The position numbers and the translations under genes are program-made. DNA of 60,727 bases, from assembly GCA_015680685.1 (NCBI GenBank), contig MNCI01034058.1, forward strand, positions 590,748 to 651,474, given 5' to 3'. Under the pieces are notes generated by a model, which worked only from the letters and a program-made list of their open reading frames with translations, was not told where the DNA came from and did no database searches. Positions 9,850 through 21,313 of the stretch are shown here, one piece after another. This DNA is from Gnetum montanum. Lineage: Eukaryota; Streptophyta; Gnetopsida; Gnetales; Gnetaceae. Within the stretch, counting starts at the first letter, position 1. Each line of letters starts with the position of its first letter.

Positions 9850-11209
9850 TTGGCCTTACACATGCCTTCACACCTGTTTAACACCTGCCCTGCATTAATT
9901 ACAGACTGTGCAGATCCTATCATTCAGGTGGCGCAAATCTCCTCTCTGCTCGAGGAAAGCACACCTGAATGGTACGACAATATTAAAACTTATCTTCTAC
10001 AGGGCGAATTACTGCCTGAATTGACACACACACAGAAAGACGCAATCCATAAGCGGGCCAGGCAATACGTCATCATTGGAGACAGCACTCTCTGTAGACG
10101 CTCCTTTGATGGCATGTTGCTTACCTGCGTTGACAAAAACCAAGCGTAACACATAGTCAGTGAAGTTCACGAGGGACTATGCGGCGGCCACGTAGCACCA
10201 CGGGCTATGGCCCTAAAAATCTATCGCTTAGGGTACTACTAGCCACGCATGGAAAAAGACTGCTTGACAAAGCTTAAAACTTGTGACATGTGTCAGCATC
10301 ATGCAAACCTCATCCACGTGTCACCCATAGAATTGCATACAACGCAGATAACATGGCCATTTCAATGATGGGGACTGGACATCATAGGACCCATCACACC
10401 AAAATCTTCTACAGGGCATAGCTTCATTATTACTGCTACTGAGTATTTTACGAAGTGGGTAGAAGATGTCCCCCTACGGAAAATCACATCCCAACAGGTA
10501 TGCCATTTTATCTTGGACAATATAGTAACCAGATTTGGTCTACCAATGACTATTGTGACTGACAATGGGCCACAGTTTAGTAGCGTAGAAACCAAATCTT
10601 CTATGATAACCTAGGCATTAGACAATCTTTTTCCTCCCCCTATTACCCGCAGGCGAATGGTCAAGCTAAAGCATCAAACAAAATAGTCATCAATCTGCTC
10701 AAGAAAATGCTCGATGGCAACAAGAGATGGTGGCATGATAAAATCCTCTATGTGCTATGGGCATACCGTACTACATGTAGGACAGCTACAGGTAGTACAC
10801 CCTATAGTCTGGTTTATGGATATGAAGCAGTGCTACCTCTCAAATTGCAAATTCCTTCTCTGAGAATGGTCCTCTCCACCATTATAAATGAGGCTCAACA
10901 CACCGAGGCTCGGATAATGGATTTGGATTCAGTAGAAGAGAAGCGGATACAGGCTCTTGATACGATTGAAAAATATCAAGATAAACAGAGACAGAAGCAT
11001 CATCACAACCTTCAGCAGTGTCCGGTCAACAAAGGAGACTAGTCCTCAAAGCTGTGCGCGAGCTGGCAGGCAAGTTCTCGGTGAATTGGGAAGGTCCTTT
11101 CTTGGTGGTCGACGCATATGGCAACGGAGCTTTCAGACTAGCAGACATCAACGACAATGAACTACCGAACCCTGTAAATCATGTATATCTGAAGCGGTAT
11201 TACATTTAG
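9850..11209 (+). pseudogene. Pol of element A: integrase region
   Basis: The region follows the second RNase H tail (TPEWYDNIKTYLLQGELLPE). The zinc-binding HHCC block is visible as HEGLCGGH ... CDMCQHH (about 10170-10310). The DDE core follows with WGLDIIGPITP, VTDNGPQFSSVETK and YYPQANGQAKASN; the last Glu is expected in QAEA but reads QAKA here. The C-terminal part has SVNWEGPFLVVDAYGNGAF and ends HVYLKRYYI with a stop at 11207-11209. There is no chromodomain. Stops near 10147 and 10240 and a frameshift near 10600 make it non-functional. It is the equivalent of 32796-33969 in element B. Confidence 0.85.
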
Positions 11210-11236
11210 CAGTATCTACAGCGCGAATAATCAGGT

Positions 11237-11705
11237 ATGACAGTATTTGTCCGCTATGAACTAAAACTGGCACCAGGCATCTGCTACGATGTAAAACTGG
11301 CATGCCTTGCACGCGTCCGCCAAGACGCTAAACTGGCAAGTTACCACCGTCCGCTACGACGTAAAACTGGCAATGTTGTACAGGTCCGCCAAGACGAAAA
11401 ATTGGCATCTTTTGCACGTGTCCGCCACGACGCTAAACTGGCCCAGGTAAGTAGCCGTCTGCTGGGACATAAAACCAGCACAGCTTTGTCCTTGGGTCAT
11501 GACACAAAATTGGCATCCACAGCACGGTCTGCTGAGACCATAAATTAGATATACCACCGTTTGCTACGACGTAAAACTAGCACTTCTCGATCTGCCCGGA
11601 CTTTAAACTGGGACCATGATCTGCTGAGACTAAAAACCAGTAATGGCAGTCTACCAGGACTTAAAACTGGGACTTACAAGCTGCTACCATGTAAATCAAG
11701 CGAGC
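11237..11705 (+). repeat. TAAACTGGCA minisatellite, type 1 (element A 3' UTR)
   Basis: More than ten degenerate copies of a 27-35 bp unit with core GACGTAAAACTGGCA, often preceded by TCCGCTAC or GTCCGCCA, directly downstream of pol. Long frames through it (11237-11548, 11561-12208) are repeat artefacts. Related arrays sit at the same place in B (33970-34365) and D (51880-52170). Confidence 0.9.
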
Positions 11706-12746
11706 GTGATCATTTTTGTACTGTTGCACGACAGACGGGGTCGGATATTGGGACAATCCTAGTGTCGCCACCCCACTGGCATCCTATTGATTCCTCGGAC
11801 GAGCTGAAAGGCATCTTACTGATTCCTCGGAGATGCCGTCGCTGCGCCCACTACAGTGGTGGCACCTCTGAGAGTTCAGTCTCGCCAACCGGAGCCCCGA
11901 CGAAATCCTCGTCGACAACGACCTCGGGACCCTCCACCGATCATCGCTATCGGACGCTGGCTTCGCAAATTCATCTAGCTGGTTCCTTGTCTAACCAGTT
12001 AGGTGCACTACATCTGATGCTTTTTGGCGAAGGTATGCAGGGCCAATCATCAGGATTGGTGGCTTCGCCCGCATGCCCTGGCTTCTTCCCTTCTTTACAG
12101 CCCAATCGCTCTAGCTCACATCAGACGGCGCTCGTTTCAACAGCTTCGCCCCTTATTCGCATGAGAAATGGTGTCCTCTGCTTTCTTTTGTGGTTGCAGG
12201 TTACTTGACTTGGAGAATGTCATCCAAAGGTGCGTCCATCTGAGCGGTGAAGTACAACAACGTGTTGAAATGGCTGCTCAGGTTTGCCCGACCATTTAGA
12301 TCTGCATACCTCTACCTCTCACAAATCCTACCCTTAGCTCTTGTTTCCCTTCATCCCCACCACCCGCTTCCCATACGCAAAAGCTATATACACAAGTATT
12401 CATTCTCCGCACTCACATCAGCAGAGATATTGCAGAAGTGACGCACCATGCTCCTTTTGCATGCATTCCTGCTATAATCAGTAACAGAGAAATCTCAGAT
12501 TGATGCGCTACGCTCTTCTAAAAGCATTCCTGTTGACATAAATGTGTGTATGTTTCTGTGCGTGCAGTAAGCGTATGCCATACTCCTACCATCATAACTC
12601 ATTTTGCATCTTCCCCGAACCTGTTTCTAGCTATATCCCTCTATCTCCCATACCTGCCAGTTTTGCTCTTCCATGTTGACAGGGCAACACTTGAGTAGCC
12701 ATGGATGAACATTGTTCTTTCTTCTGCCAATTCGGTGTTTCGCATT
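11706..12746. other. 3' untranslated region of element A
   Basis: No coding region or RNA gene was recognised. The sequence lies between the minisatellite and the polypurine tract. The long open frame through 12208 has no motif and is not kept in element B. Confidence 0.6.
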
Positions 12747-12790
12747 CTTTGTCGACGTCTTTCGGGCAAGCCCTCTAACCGTCAACAAAG
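12747..12790 (+). other. Stem-loop bordering the polypurine tract (element A)
   Basis: CTTTGTCGACG and CGTCAACAAAG pair with one mismatch around a 22-nt loop. The 3' arm runs into the polypurine tract. The same hairpin is at 35338-35382 in B and, weaker, at 50725-50769 (minus strand) in D. Confidence 0.65.
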
Positions 12791-12799
12791 AGGGGCCAT
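12785..12799 (+). other. Polypurine tract of element A
   Basis: AACAAAGAGGGGCCAT lies immediately before the LTR start TGAAACACC. B has AACAAAGAGGGCCCAA at the equivalent place. Its role is to prime plus-strand DNA synthesis. Confidence 0.75.
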
Positions 12800-13272
12800 T
12801 GAAACACCGTGAAAATTACGAGTCTGCCTTAGGCAAAGATTCGCAATTCAAGCGAGAGCGTGCATCAGCTTTGTTCAAGGAAAAATTTACACTCTATTAC
12901 GCACGGTAGCGTAATGAGCGTAATAAGCTCCAAAATAGGCGAAGGCAGAGTCTAGAGAAGCACAACAGTTCGACACTTTTTCTCGTGGCATATGGAAAAC
13001 TTGTCTTTACGCTCGCTACGCGGCGATGCGTACCATTGCATATTTCATCACTAAGGCTATACATTCTTTACGCTTCGTTACGCGCGGCTGCGTAGTGAGC
13101 GTAAATAAGACATTATTTACGCTTCGTTACGCGCAGCTGTGTAGTGAGCGTAAGACAATTTTGAGCCTATTGTTTTTATACTGGATTACGCTCATACACG
13201 CGACATAACGGGAATGAGTGTAATATAGCCTGAAAGCAATTGAAACACGCTCAACATGTACCTGCTCTTCAC

Positions 13273-13304
13273 ACGCACAACACGCAAACGAGCGTGTTGT
13301 GCAT
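13273..13304. promoter_or_regulatory. Inverted repeat upstream of the TATA box in LTR A
   Basis: ACGCACAACACGC, a 6-nt loop AAACGA, then GCGTGTTGTGCAT. It corresponds to the perfect hairpin at 1783-1814 and is about 100 bp upstream of the TATA box. Confidence 0.65.
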
Positions 13305-13400
13305 AGTCACAGTCTGACTTAAAATGGTCGTGTCAACGGAACCCAAAATATCCGGGACCCACGTCATCAGGGTTGCACCTTTTTATGGGACCCCGTAGCC

Positions 13401-13408
13401 TATAAATA
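13401..13408 (+). promoter_or_regulatory. TATA box of LTR A
   Basis: TATAAATA sits in GCCTATAAATAGACC at the U3/R border, matching the Z LTR. Confidence 0.75.
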
Positions 13409-14216
13409 GACCAGTTGACAAAGATACAGGAGAGCAGCAGAAAATCAAAAGGGCAAGAGCACTTTCTGAGCAAGGAAGCACTTATCACCTTGAGCAGAGA
13501 AACAAAGAGCAACCTTTGGGCAACTGCCGACAGCACCATCCTTCAGTAAGAACAGAGCACAGTGCGCTTGAGCCTTAGCAACAAGAGAGATCATTCCTTC
13601 GGGGAAGATACGACTTTCTCCATTAGCGATTGCTGCCTTGAGCAGAACCTACTCGAAGCAAAGAAGCCGACCAGGGATTGTGAAATTGTCTTGCCCAGTT
13701 TGCAGACTCTACCGGTCAGAAACAGTTGATCGGTAGACCTCAGAGCTTGACCATCCTTGCATCCCAGCTTTGGTGTGCGAGGTAGATCGTACTTCTGTCT
13801 GGACAGTTTCCTTGTTGTTTTGTGCTCATTTTTTGCATCAAGTTATTGGGGGTTTCTCCCATTGTAACGTGACATACAAATCATACATTCTTTCAAAAAT
13901 CAAAACATAGATCTTTGAAAATTACGCATTTCTCTCCTGATTAGCATCTCTTCGGCGTGTTTGACGTTATCATCGTACCGATCCATCCACGTCGTTTTCC
14001 TCCCATTTACAATCCCTCGAATCAAATCAAAACAATGCAAAAATCTGTAATCTTCATCGTTTTACTGACCCGTAAGTCCCTGTCTGATCAACAAGACCGT
14101 TGAGGGTGCCGCGGATTCGCTGTTTCCAGCATAGCCCTCGCGCGGATCCGTGGTTAAAACTGTATACACGGAACCTCGGTCGGTATTTCCAGCTGTCGAC
14201 ATTTTTCGTCGTTACA

Positions 14217-16465
14217 CTGCAAGTATGCTTTAATGTTATCGTACCATTCCAGGGTGTCCGCAGCATCGATAGATGCCATGTGTTCTATTCGAATGATAGG
14301 TTCTACACATTCTATGATCGCAGTGGGCAGGTTCACCAAGGAATGTGATGGGATGTTTAACACGAGGGTAGCTAAGGCATCTGCTATGCTGTTCTCCCTT
14401 CATGGCATGTGTTGCACATCAGTGGTTGTAAATTATTTTAATAAGGCCTTTGCTAAGTCATAGTAGGGTTTCAAATGCGTAGCCTTGTAGGCGTAAACTT
14501 CGATAATTTGATTCATAACTAGTTATGAATCTCCCCAGATTGCCAGGTGTTGCACATGCATTGCGTAGGCAGTTAAGAGGTCTCTAAGTAGCCCCTCATA
14601 TTCTGCCACGTTGTTAGTGCATGGGAATGCGAAGCGATAAGTAGATAGGTCCATTTCCCTAGAGAGGAATGTGATTATGGCAGCGGCACTACCTCCTCGC
14701 ATGGTTGAGCCACCATCAATGTGTAAGGTTGCCTCGAAGTGCAGTGGGACAATAGCGACATTGCTTACGTATTCATCTGGGAACTCGGGGTCGATGACCT
14801 CCTGGTCATTGACTGGCAAGGCCATGAGTTAGGTTGCTATGGCTTGGCCTTTTGTTGATGATTGGCTCACATAGCATAGATCAAATTCTGCAGTTATGGC
14901 CTTCCATCGGGCTATCCTGCTACTTTCGTATAGGTTGCTGGTGATAGCCCAGAGTACATTGCTTTTGCAAATGATGTTGGTTACACTGCGGAATAGGTAG
15001 TGCCACCACTTTTTTAGTGTAAACACTAAGGCGAGGCAATTCGTTTCTACCTCGTTGTATTTTCTTTCGTATGATACCAATGTGTGGCTTAGGTAATACA
15101 TTGGTATCTCAGAGTCATCATCCCACTTTTGACATAGCAGTGCCGCTATGGATGTGTCAGAGGTGGCGAGGTATATGAAGAAAGGCTTGTCCCTCTGCGG
15201 CGAGTACACTGTTGGTAGGTGGGAGAGTTCCTTTTTTAGGTTGTCAAAGGCTTGTTGACATTGGACTGTCCACTTGAAGTCAACCCCTTTTTTCATAAGA
15301 TGTTGCATGGGGTGTAACTTATTGGTCAGTCTTGCTATGAATCTTTAAATGAATTGCACTTTGCCTTGCAGACCACATAACTCCTTTAGGTTTGTAGGGG
15401 GCGCAAGGTTGACGATAACTTTGACTTTGTCTGGGTCCACCCGTATTCCAGCCTCGTATACTACAAACCCTAACCTGCACCTGGTCTTTACTCTGAAGAT
15501 GCATTTCTTAGGATTGAGATGCAAGTCATGCCTTTGACAGCACTTGAGGACTGACTCTAGGTCACGCGGGTGATGGGCTGCCTTCTTGGACATAACTGCT
15601 ATATCATCTACATAATCATTTAACGTTTCTAGGATGTGATTACTGAAAATGTACATCATGGCTCGCTGGTAGGTTGCCCTAGCATTCTTGAGTCCAAAGG
15701 GCATCATGGTATAGTAGAAGGTTCCCCATGGAGTCATGAAGGTAGTTGACAACTAGTGTTCCGGGTTGATGCAGATTTGGTTATATCTGGAGAAACCATC
15801 CATGAAGGATAGCAAAGCATGTCCAGCCGTGGTGTTGACAAGTTGATCGATTTTCAGTAGTCAAAAGTTATCTTTGATTTTTGCCTTGTTCAAATCTCAG
15901 AAATCTATACACATTCGTATCCCTCCTATTTTCTTCAAAACCACAACAATGTTGGACACCCACTCTGAATATTCGATTGCGCGGATGAAACTTGCCCGAT
16001 ATAGCTTAGTGACCTCCTTCACGGCTAGCATGATTTCTGGCTTGATCTTACGTAACTTTTTCTTGAATACCTTCACGTGGGGGTCTAGGATGATATTATG
16101 CTGAATTAACCATGGATCTAGACCTAGCATATCTTCATAGGACCATGCAAAGATGTCCACGTGTTCTTGCAAGGTTTTAACTATGCCCTCATGTATTTGT
16201 GTGTCTAGTAGAGAGATAATTCTTAATGTCTTTACCTCCCTCCTTGTAGAGGTGATGAGGATCTCGATGAGTAGATCCTCCGTTACATCTCCAACTTCCA
16301 AATATAGGATGTGGACTAGGTGTTTGGGCAAATCTGAGGGTATTTCTAAAGTTGCAATAGTATGGGTTGCAACTGACTCCCAGTTGATCGCATCATGGTT
16401 TAACTATCTTGCGAGCTTGCACTATGGTCCTGTCAATATTACAGACGTGGACAGGGCATGGTGGG
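14217..16465 (-). pseudogene. Pol of element C: RT, RNase H and second RNase H, cut by element A
   Basis: On the minus strand the frame runs from VILTGP (about 16450) through AWSYEDMLGLDPWLIQHN, FMDGFSRYNQI-like sequence (about 15780), MMPFGLKNARATYQRAM and YVDDIAVMS (about 15590-15617). RNase H follows with YYLSHTLVSYERKYNEVE, then a second RNase H with LHIDGGSTMRGGSA and NNVAEYEGLLRDLL. The reading stops at EWYDNIKAYLQ, exactly where element A's LTR ends at 14216. Stops and frameshifts are present, for example near 15350. The integrase should lie beyond A's missing left end, outside the window. Expected duplication at the insertion: CTGCA (14217-14221). Confidence 0.88.
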
Positions 16466-17277
16466 TTTCCATTTCTTACTTAACTTGCCATCACAAGATG
16501 AGAGCATGGGTAAGGATCACCAGAGATTGTGCAAAACGTAAATCTACAAAGCAACATCGAGATGCAACTTGTTAAATAAGGCGATGTAAAGATTGGAGGT
16601 TTTCTTGCTTAGGGTCTTGGTGTACCACCCAGGCATAAGGATCTAGGATGGTCAAAGGCACAGACATTGTTGATATGAATTGTGAAATCGTATATGGATG
16701 CTGAATCACTAGTTTAAATGTAATTTTGGATTACTATATTGTGCTATGTGAAGTCTTGCTACGCTAAACAAGGATAAGAGAGATAGCATTGCGAGCATGA
16801 GACATGACGTGCAGTTAATGCAGGCATGAAGGTGTCAAATTATTAAGGACTATACTATCCTTATGTTGAGGCACGCCAAGTGATTGCTGAAGCAAGAAGC
16901 ATGGTTACTTCGTACGACGTCAGTGTAGACTATGCCCATTATTAGCTGAAATATTATCATATCATTTTTATTTTTGGGAAGGCTAGCAACTGACTTGGAG
17001 TGTGCCAAGGTTTAAATGCTAACAGTGTCATGATGTCTTGGTGAGCATGCTATGCCACCTACCATCCCCCACCTTAATCAGAGAGAGAGAAAAGAAGTTT
17101 CCCCATTTTGCTATTATTGCCATAAATAGGGGTTGGATCCTAGTAATTTCTGTGTTTTTTGCTCTAGAAGCGCATAATCCTTATCGGAGCACTTCGATGA
17201 TTTCGGAGCATGGAACCACTACGTGAATCCATACCAAGGAAAATTTCTATGAAGGTTGTAAATCTGCTAGTAGGACT
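16466..17277. other. Region between pol and the antisense gene of element C, with TATA-like site
   Basis: No coding region was seen. A TATA-like CATAAATAGGGG lies at 17121-17132 on the plus strand, about 150 bp ahead of the antisense gene start. It is a candidate promoter. Confidence 0.45.
17121..17129 (+). promoter_or_regulatory. Candidate TATA box of the antisense gene in element C
   Basis: CATAAATAG followed by GGG lies upstream of the ATG at 17278, on the strand of the antisense gene and opposite to C's pol. Element B has TATAAAA followed by a G-run at the matching place (30029-30035). Confidence 0.5.
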
Positions 17278-17397
17278 ATGGCTCCCAAGACTCAGTTGGT
17301 GCTTGTGAAAGTTGGGGAGGCGTAAAAGGCCTTGAGACGTAGGCCACGGGCGAGCGTTCTGGCATGGGAGGACATACTATTGACCTAGTGAGTTTTA
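17278..17397 (+). pseudogene. Antisense gene of element C, exon 1
   Basis: The exon starts MAPKTQLVLVKVGEA, similar to MVPKTKRKNTKLAKIDE in A, and runs to a GTGAGT donor at 17398. Two features mark it as decayed: a TAA after GEA and a TAG formed at the splice junction (phase 2, TA+G) where A has CAT. The intron runs 17398-17900. Confidence 0.55.
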
Positions 17398-17900
17398 TAC
17401 ATCTCTTCCGTTCTCTTCTCTTTGTAGCTTCTATCCTCTTCCGCTTTGGTTTTATGTCTTATTTGTTTCGCTATTGGTGTTTTCTGTAGCTATGTCATTT
17501 TGGCTTTGGTGTTGTCATGGTCTTGCTTTCTTTCGATCATCTCTATTATGCAAGGGTCTTGTTGTGGTTATATGCAAGACTATTACTACCGCGACTGTTG
17601 CCATGGCTACGGGACCAAGGTCCTTTAAGCTGTTGGACCGTGAAATGTTCAGGAGGGGGTTTAGTTATGTGTGACATAGACGCATGTTCTGTTTGAGTCT
17701 ACCATCAGTTTTCTTATTGCTACATCAAGTTCTTTGCATGTTCTTGTTACACTAGAATTTTGCATCTTTGTTGTGCTGTGATGTATAGGGGTCATGCTAT
17801 GTTTTACTTATGGTCAGCTAGGTGCTGTTACATCGTGCATATATTATCTACATGTTTGATGTCACTGTTTGTTGTTTCCATTATGCAAGGTATGGCCAAG

Positions 17901-18337
17901 GTCTAGATTGATCCTTTTGGATCTAGAAGGAGTTTTGCGCCACGTAGGCAAGCCTATGTCCAACGTTCCCTCTCCTTCGGTATGTTTGGGAGGTCAAGCG
18001 GTTTGGTTTAGGGTTGGGACATAAGAATTCCTACAATTTCTCCTTAGCTAGTTTAGTATCATGGTTTGGTCCTCTTCAGATGAGGCGTGGGCGTCTGGTG
18101 TGATAGAGGCTTTGCTGCCAAGGGCAAATCGGGGCATCTTGAGATATCTTTTTGACAATGCGACTTCAGGCAGGACGGGAGGGGGGTCTTACCCACATTC
18201 CATAGGGTTGAGGCACTTGGCCAGGTCTGGGACATGCCAGAATACTAGTGTTATCATCCGTTCAACATGTTGTACCTCGCATGCCATATGGCAACGTATT
18301 TTCTGAACCCATAGGGGACTGTCTATTGTGTTGGTGG
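17901..18337 (+). pseudogene. Antisense gene of element C, exon 2 (HAD/FCP1-like domain)
   Basis: The exon encodes LILLDLEGVLRHVGKP, AVWFRVGT, EFLQFLLS, IMVWSSSDEAWASGVIEALL and ends MATYFLNP ... GTVYCVGG at donor GTGAGT (18338). The order is that of HAD/FCP1-like phosphatases: hhhD.xG.L, then R.G..EFL, then hhVWSS. DLEGV replaces the canonical DxDxT, so the first Asp is kept, the second is Glu and the Thr is Val. Stops interrupt EFLQ and FLNP. It aligns across the exon with A (6507-6956) and B (28467-28916), including the NPxGTVY end. Confidence 0.65.
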
Positions 18338-18399
18338 GTGAGTTTCACGTCTCTATTTTTTTTGTTGTGTCACATTGGCTGTGCTCGGTCGAGGGTTGA

Positions 18400-18710
18400 T
18401 AGCATGCATTTTTCATCAAGTTCTATTTAAATGACAATGGGGTTAATGATCAGCCAGATGAATTGGCCACGGAACAACTGGCCCTATAGGAATTTTCCTC
18501 TGTAAAAAGCCTACGAGCGGGCGTGGTCACTCTTTACGGGGAAGAATACTGTCCCCTCCTATGCACGCTCATCTCCTTCTACAATAGTTTTAGGATGAAG
18601 GGTTGGCAGGACAAGGAGTGGAGGGAACCTTTTAAGAAAGTCACACTTAAAACTATCTTAGTAGCTGAACTCCTACTATTTCCCTCACCGTATAGGCCTG
18701 GTGGGTTAAC
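18400..18710 (+). pseudogene. Antisense gene of element C, exon 3
   Basis: Recognised by the DELATEQLAL and SLRAGVVTLYGEE blocks and by the end FPSPYRPG before donor GTGGGT at 18711, matching PFPLPFGPG in A. The left boundary is uncertain. The following intron (18711-18760) is only 50 nt, shorter than in A (96) and B (89), so it may carry a deletion. Confidence 0.5.
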
Positions 18711-18760
18711 AAGCAGGTGTCAATTTTTTGGTGTTTTGTGATTATTGTTGCTTGCCGTAG

Positions 18761-19788
18761 GAGCAAAGAAGCCTCGCGAAGTGATGGTGGTAACTGCTAG
18801 AGAGAAAAGGGAAAACATCTATTTCAAATATGATGAGGTATCAGCCAGATAGAGCTGGTTGGCCCCTTACTCAAAAGCATTCGGATGGCCGGGCTTATGG
18901 ATTTGTTTATGGCACCGAATCCAGGTGTCCCTGCTGCCGAGATGCTTTCCTTGGTCAACTCCTTTTCTGGGCAGGCGAGTCTCTTTGGCACATACATGCG
19001 GGGTGTGTGGGTGGTCATTGACATCAATGACCAGCTATTCGTAGATTTGTTTGGCATTCCTAATGATGGCGTCGATGTGATGTTGAAGGGCAAGCAGGAG
19101 TTGACCCTCCATAAATAGCATATTGAGGAGTGGCTGAGGCTCACCAAGGAGCTAAAAGTGTTTCCTATGGAAAAGCTTAAGGATGGTCCTACCATGGGGA
19201 TATACCTGGTCTTTCGTGCCCATGCATTCCCTCAACTGCTTACCCAAGGAAAGGTCTTGGGGCTTGGGCAGGATTGGGTCATGCGCAAAGTCATGAAGGA
19301 GGGGGCCCATTATAACTGGGCCGAATTCCTATGTAATGGCTTGTAGGGTGAGATTTTGGGGCTCCGTGAGCAAACGGAGTCCTGTTCTAACATGCACTAC
19401 GCCTTCTACATTGGCTGTCTAAAGTGCTTTGCAGAGTTCCTGGTGGTCCAGGAGGGTGGGGTCTTGTCCAAGCTGGATCATGAATAGATCCCCAATCCAT
19501 GGATTTGATAGGTCTTTCAGAACATGCAAGCCCAGGCTCCTCCAGAAGTGGTTGGTGTTTCATTTTCCATAATGACTAAAGGCTTGATGTTTCATAGTGC
19601 CTGTGGCTAGGACAACGTAGGGGAGACTCCACCTACCATACTTGGCAATGCGAACCAGGGTGATTGCCTTATGGCTGAGACCATTCCCATGGATTTGCAG
19701 AGAAAGAGACCTCCCCCAGCTAGGGAAAGCCCTTGTGAAGAGGAGTGATGATTGCGGTTCAAGTTGCAATGAACGCAACCCCCCATTG
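18761..19788 (+). pseudogene. Antisense gene of element C, long exon 4 (plant-transposon-protein-like domain)
   Basis: A 1028-nt exon between acceptor TGCCGTAG and donor CATTG/GTGAGA. Blocks in order: PREVMVVTAREKRENIYFKY, LMDLFMAPNPGVPAAEMLSL, VVIDINDQLFVDLFGIPNDG, EEWLRLTKELKVFPMEKL, YLVFRAHAFPQLLTQGKVLG, YNWAEFLCNGL and HYAFYIGCLKCFAEFL. All align with exon 4 of A and B. Several TAG/TGA stops are present. The exon ends with a Pro-rich, poorly conserved tail. Confidence 0.7.
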
Positions 19789-19887
19789 GTGAGAATTTAG
19801 AATGCTAACTATTTCATGCTTAGTTAGATGGTATTAGTTTTGAGTCAATCAACTTTGATTTATTTTGTGTATACCCTTTGCGGATAG

Positions 19888-20434
19888 TAGAAGAAGAAGG
19901 TGAAGAGGAAGTGTCAGCCCTCAGACCGGGGGCGACAAATAGAGACACCGGAGGCCCAGCTTTGGAAGAGAGGGTCTCGGCTAGGAATACTGGAGCTCTT
20001 GTCTCTAGGGCTAGGGCTCTTGTCCTTAGGGAGCCCCTACCTACCAGTGAAGTGGTGTCTTCCCAAAATAAGAAAGACGCTGCCCTCCTAAAAGGAAAAG
20101 CACCAGTGCTTGAGGTAGGAGTTCCTACGGACCTGGTTGGACCTTCTACAGAACCTACCGTGACTATTTTGCATCATCATGATGCGAGACAATAGCTGAA
20201 TACTGGTGAGCTTAGGTGTTGGATGTACCCTACCATAGTCCTGACTGTTACTATTATGCTTAATTGTTGTTGCTGTTATCATGCTTAATTGTGTAACAGA
20301 TGCTACCGTCGATATACCAGGACCTTCTCCACCCTGGACGGAGTCATGGGCTGAAATTCTTGACAAGTTTACATTTTTTCAAGGGCTAGTTGATGACATG
20401 ATCAAATGCCTTCAACAGGTGGATCCTCGTGTGG
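19888..20434 (+). pseudogene. Antisense gene of element C, exons 5-6
   Basis: Exon 5 (19888-20205) starts after an acceptor at 19886-19887 with an acidic run (EEEGEEEVSALRPG) and has a Thr/Pro-rich linker. An intron of 94 nt follows (20206-20299, ACTG/GTGAGC ... TGTAACAG). Exon 6 (20300-20434) encodes WAEILDKFTFFQGLVDDMIK and ends at donor GTGG/GTGAGT. The next intron is 20435-20522, ending TTTCTACAG, 88 nt, the same length as in A. Composition is linker-like and no enzyme motif was seen. Confidence 0.65.
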
Positions 20435-20522
20435 GTGAGTAGGAGTGTTAATAGAACCTATGCTGCTACACTAAAACGTATTGATTTATGTCATGTTGAT
20501 GCAATTGTCATATTTTCTACAG

Positions 20523-21312
20523 CCTCTTGGCTCAAATGGGACCTAGCTAAACCCATGTAGATAGGCACGATGTCTACACTTTCATCTAACATGACTAAAG
20601 TGCCTCGTCACGTATTTGATGAGGCTTACAACTACGTTTTTCACTCGGTGTGCTCCCTATGGGAATGTAGACGCACCAACAAGGAATTATGGAAACAGGC
20701 TCATAGGAGCGAGCAGAGAGAGGCGGAACTGGTTGACGAGGTGGAGAACCTCAAGTCGAGAATTGATTTCCTCATAAACCATAGTCTCGACCCTATGGAG
20801 TCACAAAGGACTGTGGTCGATTACGCCAGATTTTGGACTGTCATTCATCAGAACGTAGACTCCACCCATGAAATAGTTGAGCAGTAGATGCAAATGAATT
20901 TGCTAGCCAAGAAGTGCTAAGATATGAAGGACATCAGTGCCAAGATCTTTGAATGGGGGAAAGCCCAAAGGGACCACAAGTATGCATACAAGCAAGAAAA
21001 CGAAACCCACCAAAGGCTATATAAAGATGCTATTATGGAGGATTTCTCATATGAGGTGTTTGTGAAGGCCATCGGTGCTTCTGAGGCTTATGCTAAGTTT
21101 AAAGAGCAGGTGCAGATCACGGAGTCCCCAGATTTGGAGGTGACCCTTCCTACAGGGGAGACCGCCACCACCTCCCTTTCCTCAGAACCTTTGAGATGGA
21201 CCTCTTTGGAAAAGGAGAAAGTTACCGCTGCAAACATTGAATCTAATGACATGCCTTGGATGGATATCTCGATGGAGGAGATTGAGCATTACCTTAGGCT
21301 TATTCTAGACTA
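20523..21312 (+). pseudogene. Antisense gene of element C, last exon (coiled-coil C-terminus)
   Basis: The exon starts SWLKWDLAKP, matching GAHLRWDPAEP in A. It continues with MTKVPRHVFDEAYNYVFHSV, SEQREAELVDEVENLKSRID, EWGKAQRDHKYAYKQE, YEVFVKAIGASEAYAKFKEQ and ends MEEIEHYLRLILD at 21313. Heptad-like Leu/Glu/Lys patterns suggest a coiled coil. Stops at about 20558 and 20887 interrupt it. Sequence conservation with A and B in amino acids argues that the ancestral gene was translated. Confidence 0.72.
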
Positions 21313-21313
21313 G

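Larger units (their letters stand above)
12800..14216 (+). repeat. 3' LTR of element A
   Basis: A 1417-bp LTR beginning TGAAACACCGTGAAAAT and ending ...CGTCGTTACA. It is in reverse orientation to the Z LTR and matches it throughout. The polypurine tract precedes it. What follows at 14217 is not a primer site but coding sequence of element C, so this is a 3' LTR inserted in C. U3 carries TTTACGC/GCGTAA repeats. Confidence 0.9.

Noticed and set aside
11237-11705. Regularly spaced repeats that could suggest a CRISPR array
   Set aside because: Units are degenerate, spacing is irregular, and the context is a plant retrotransposon 3' UTR.
11561-12208. A 215-residue open frame after element A's integrase
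   Set aside because: Its first part is the translated minisatellite. The rest has no motif and is not conserved in element B's 3' UTR.
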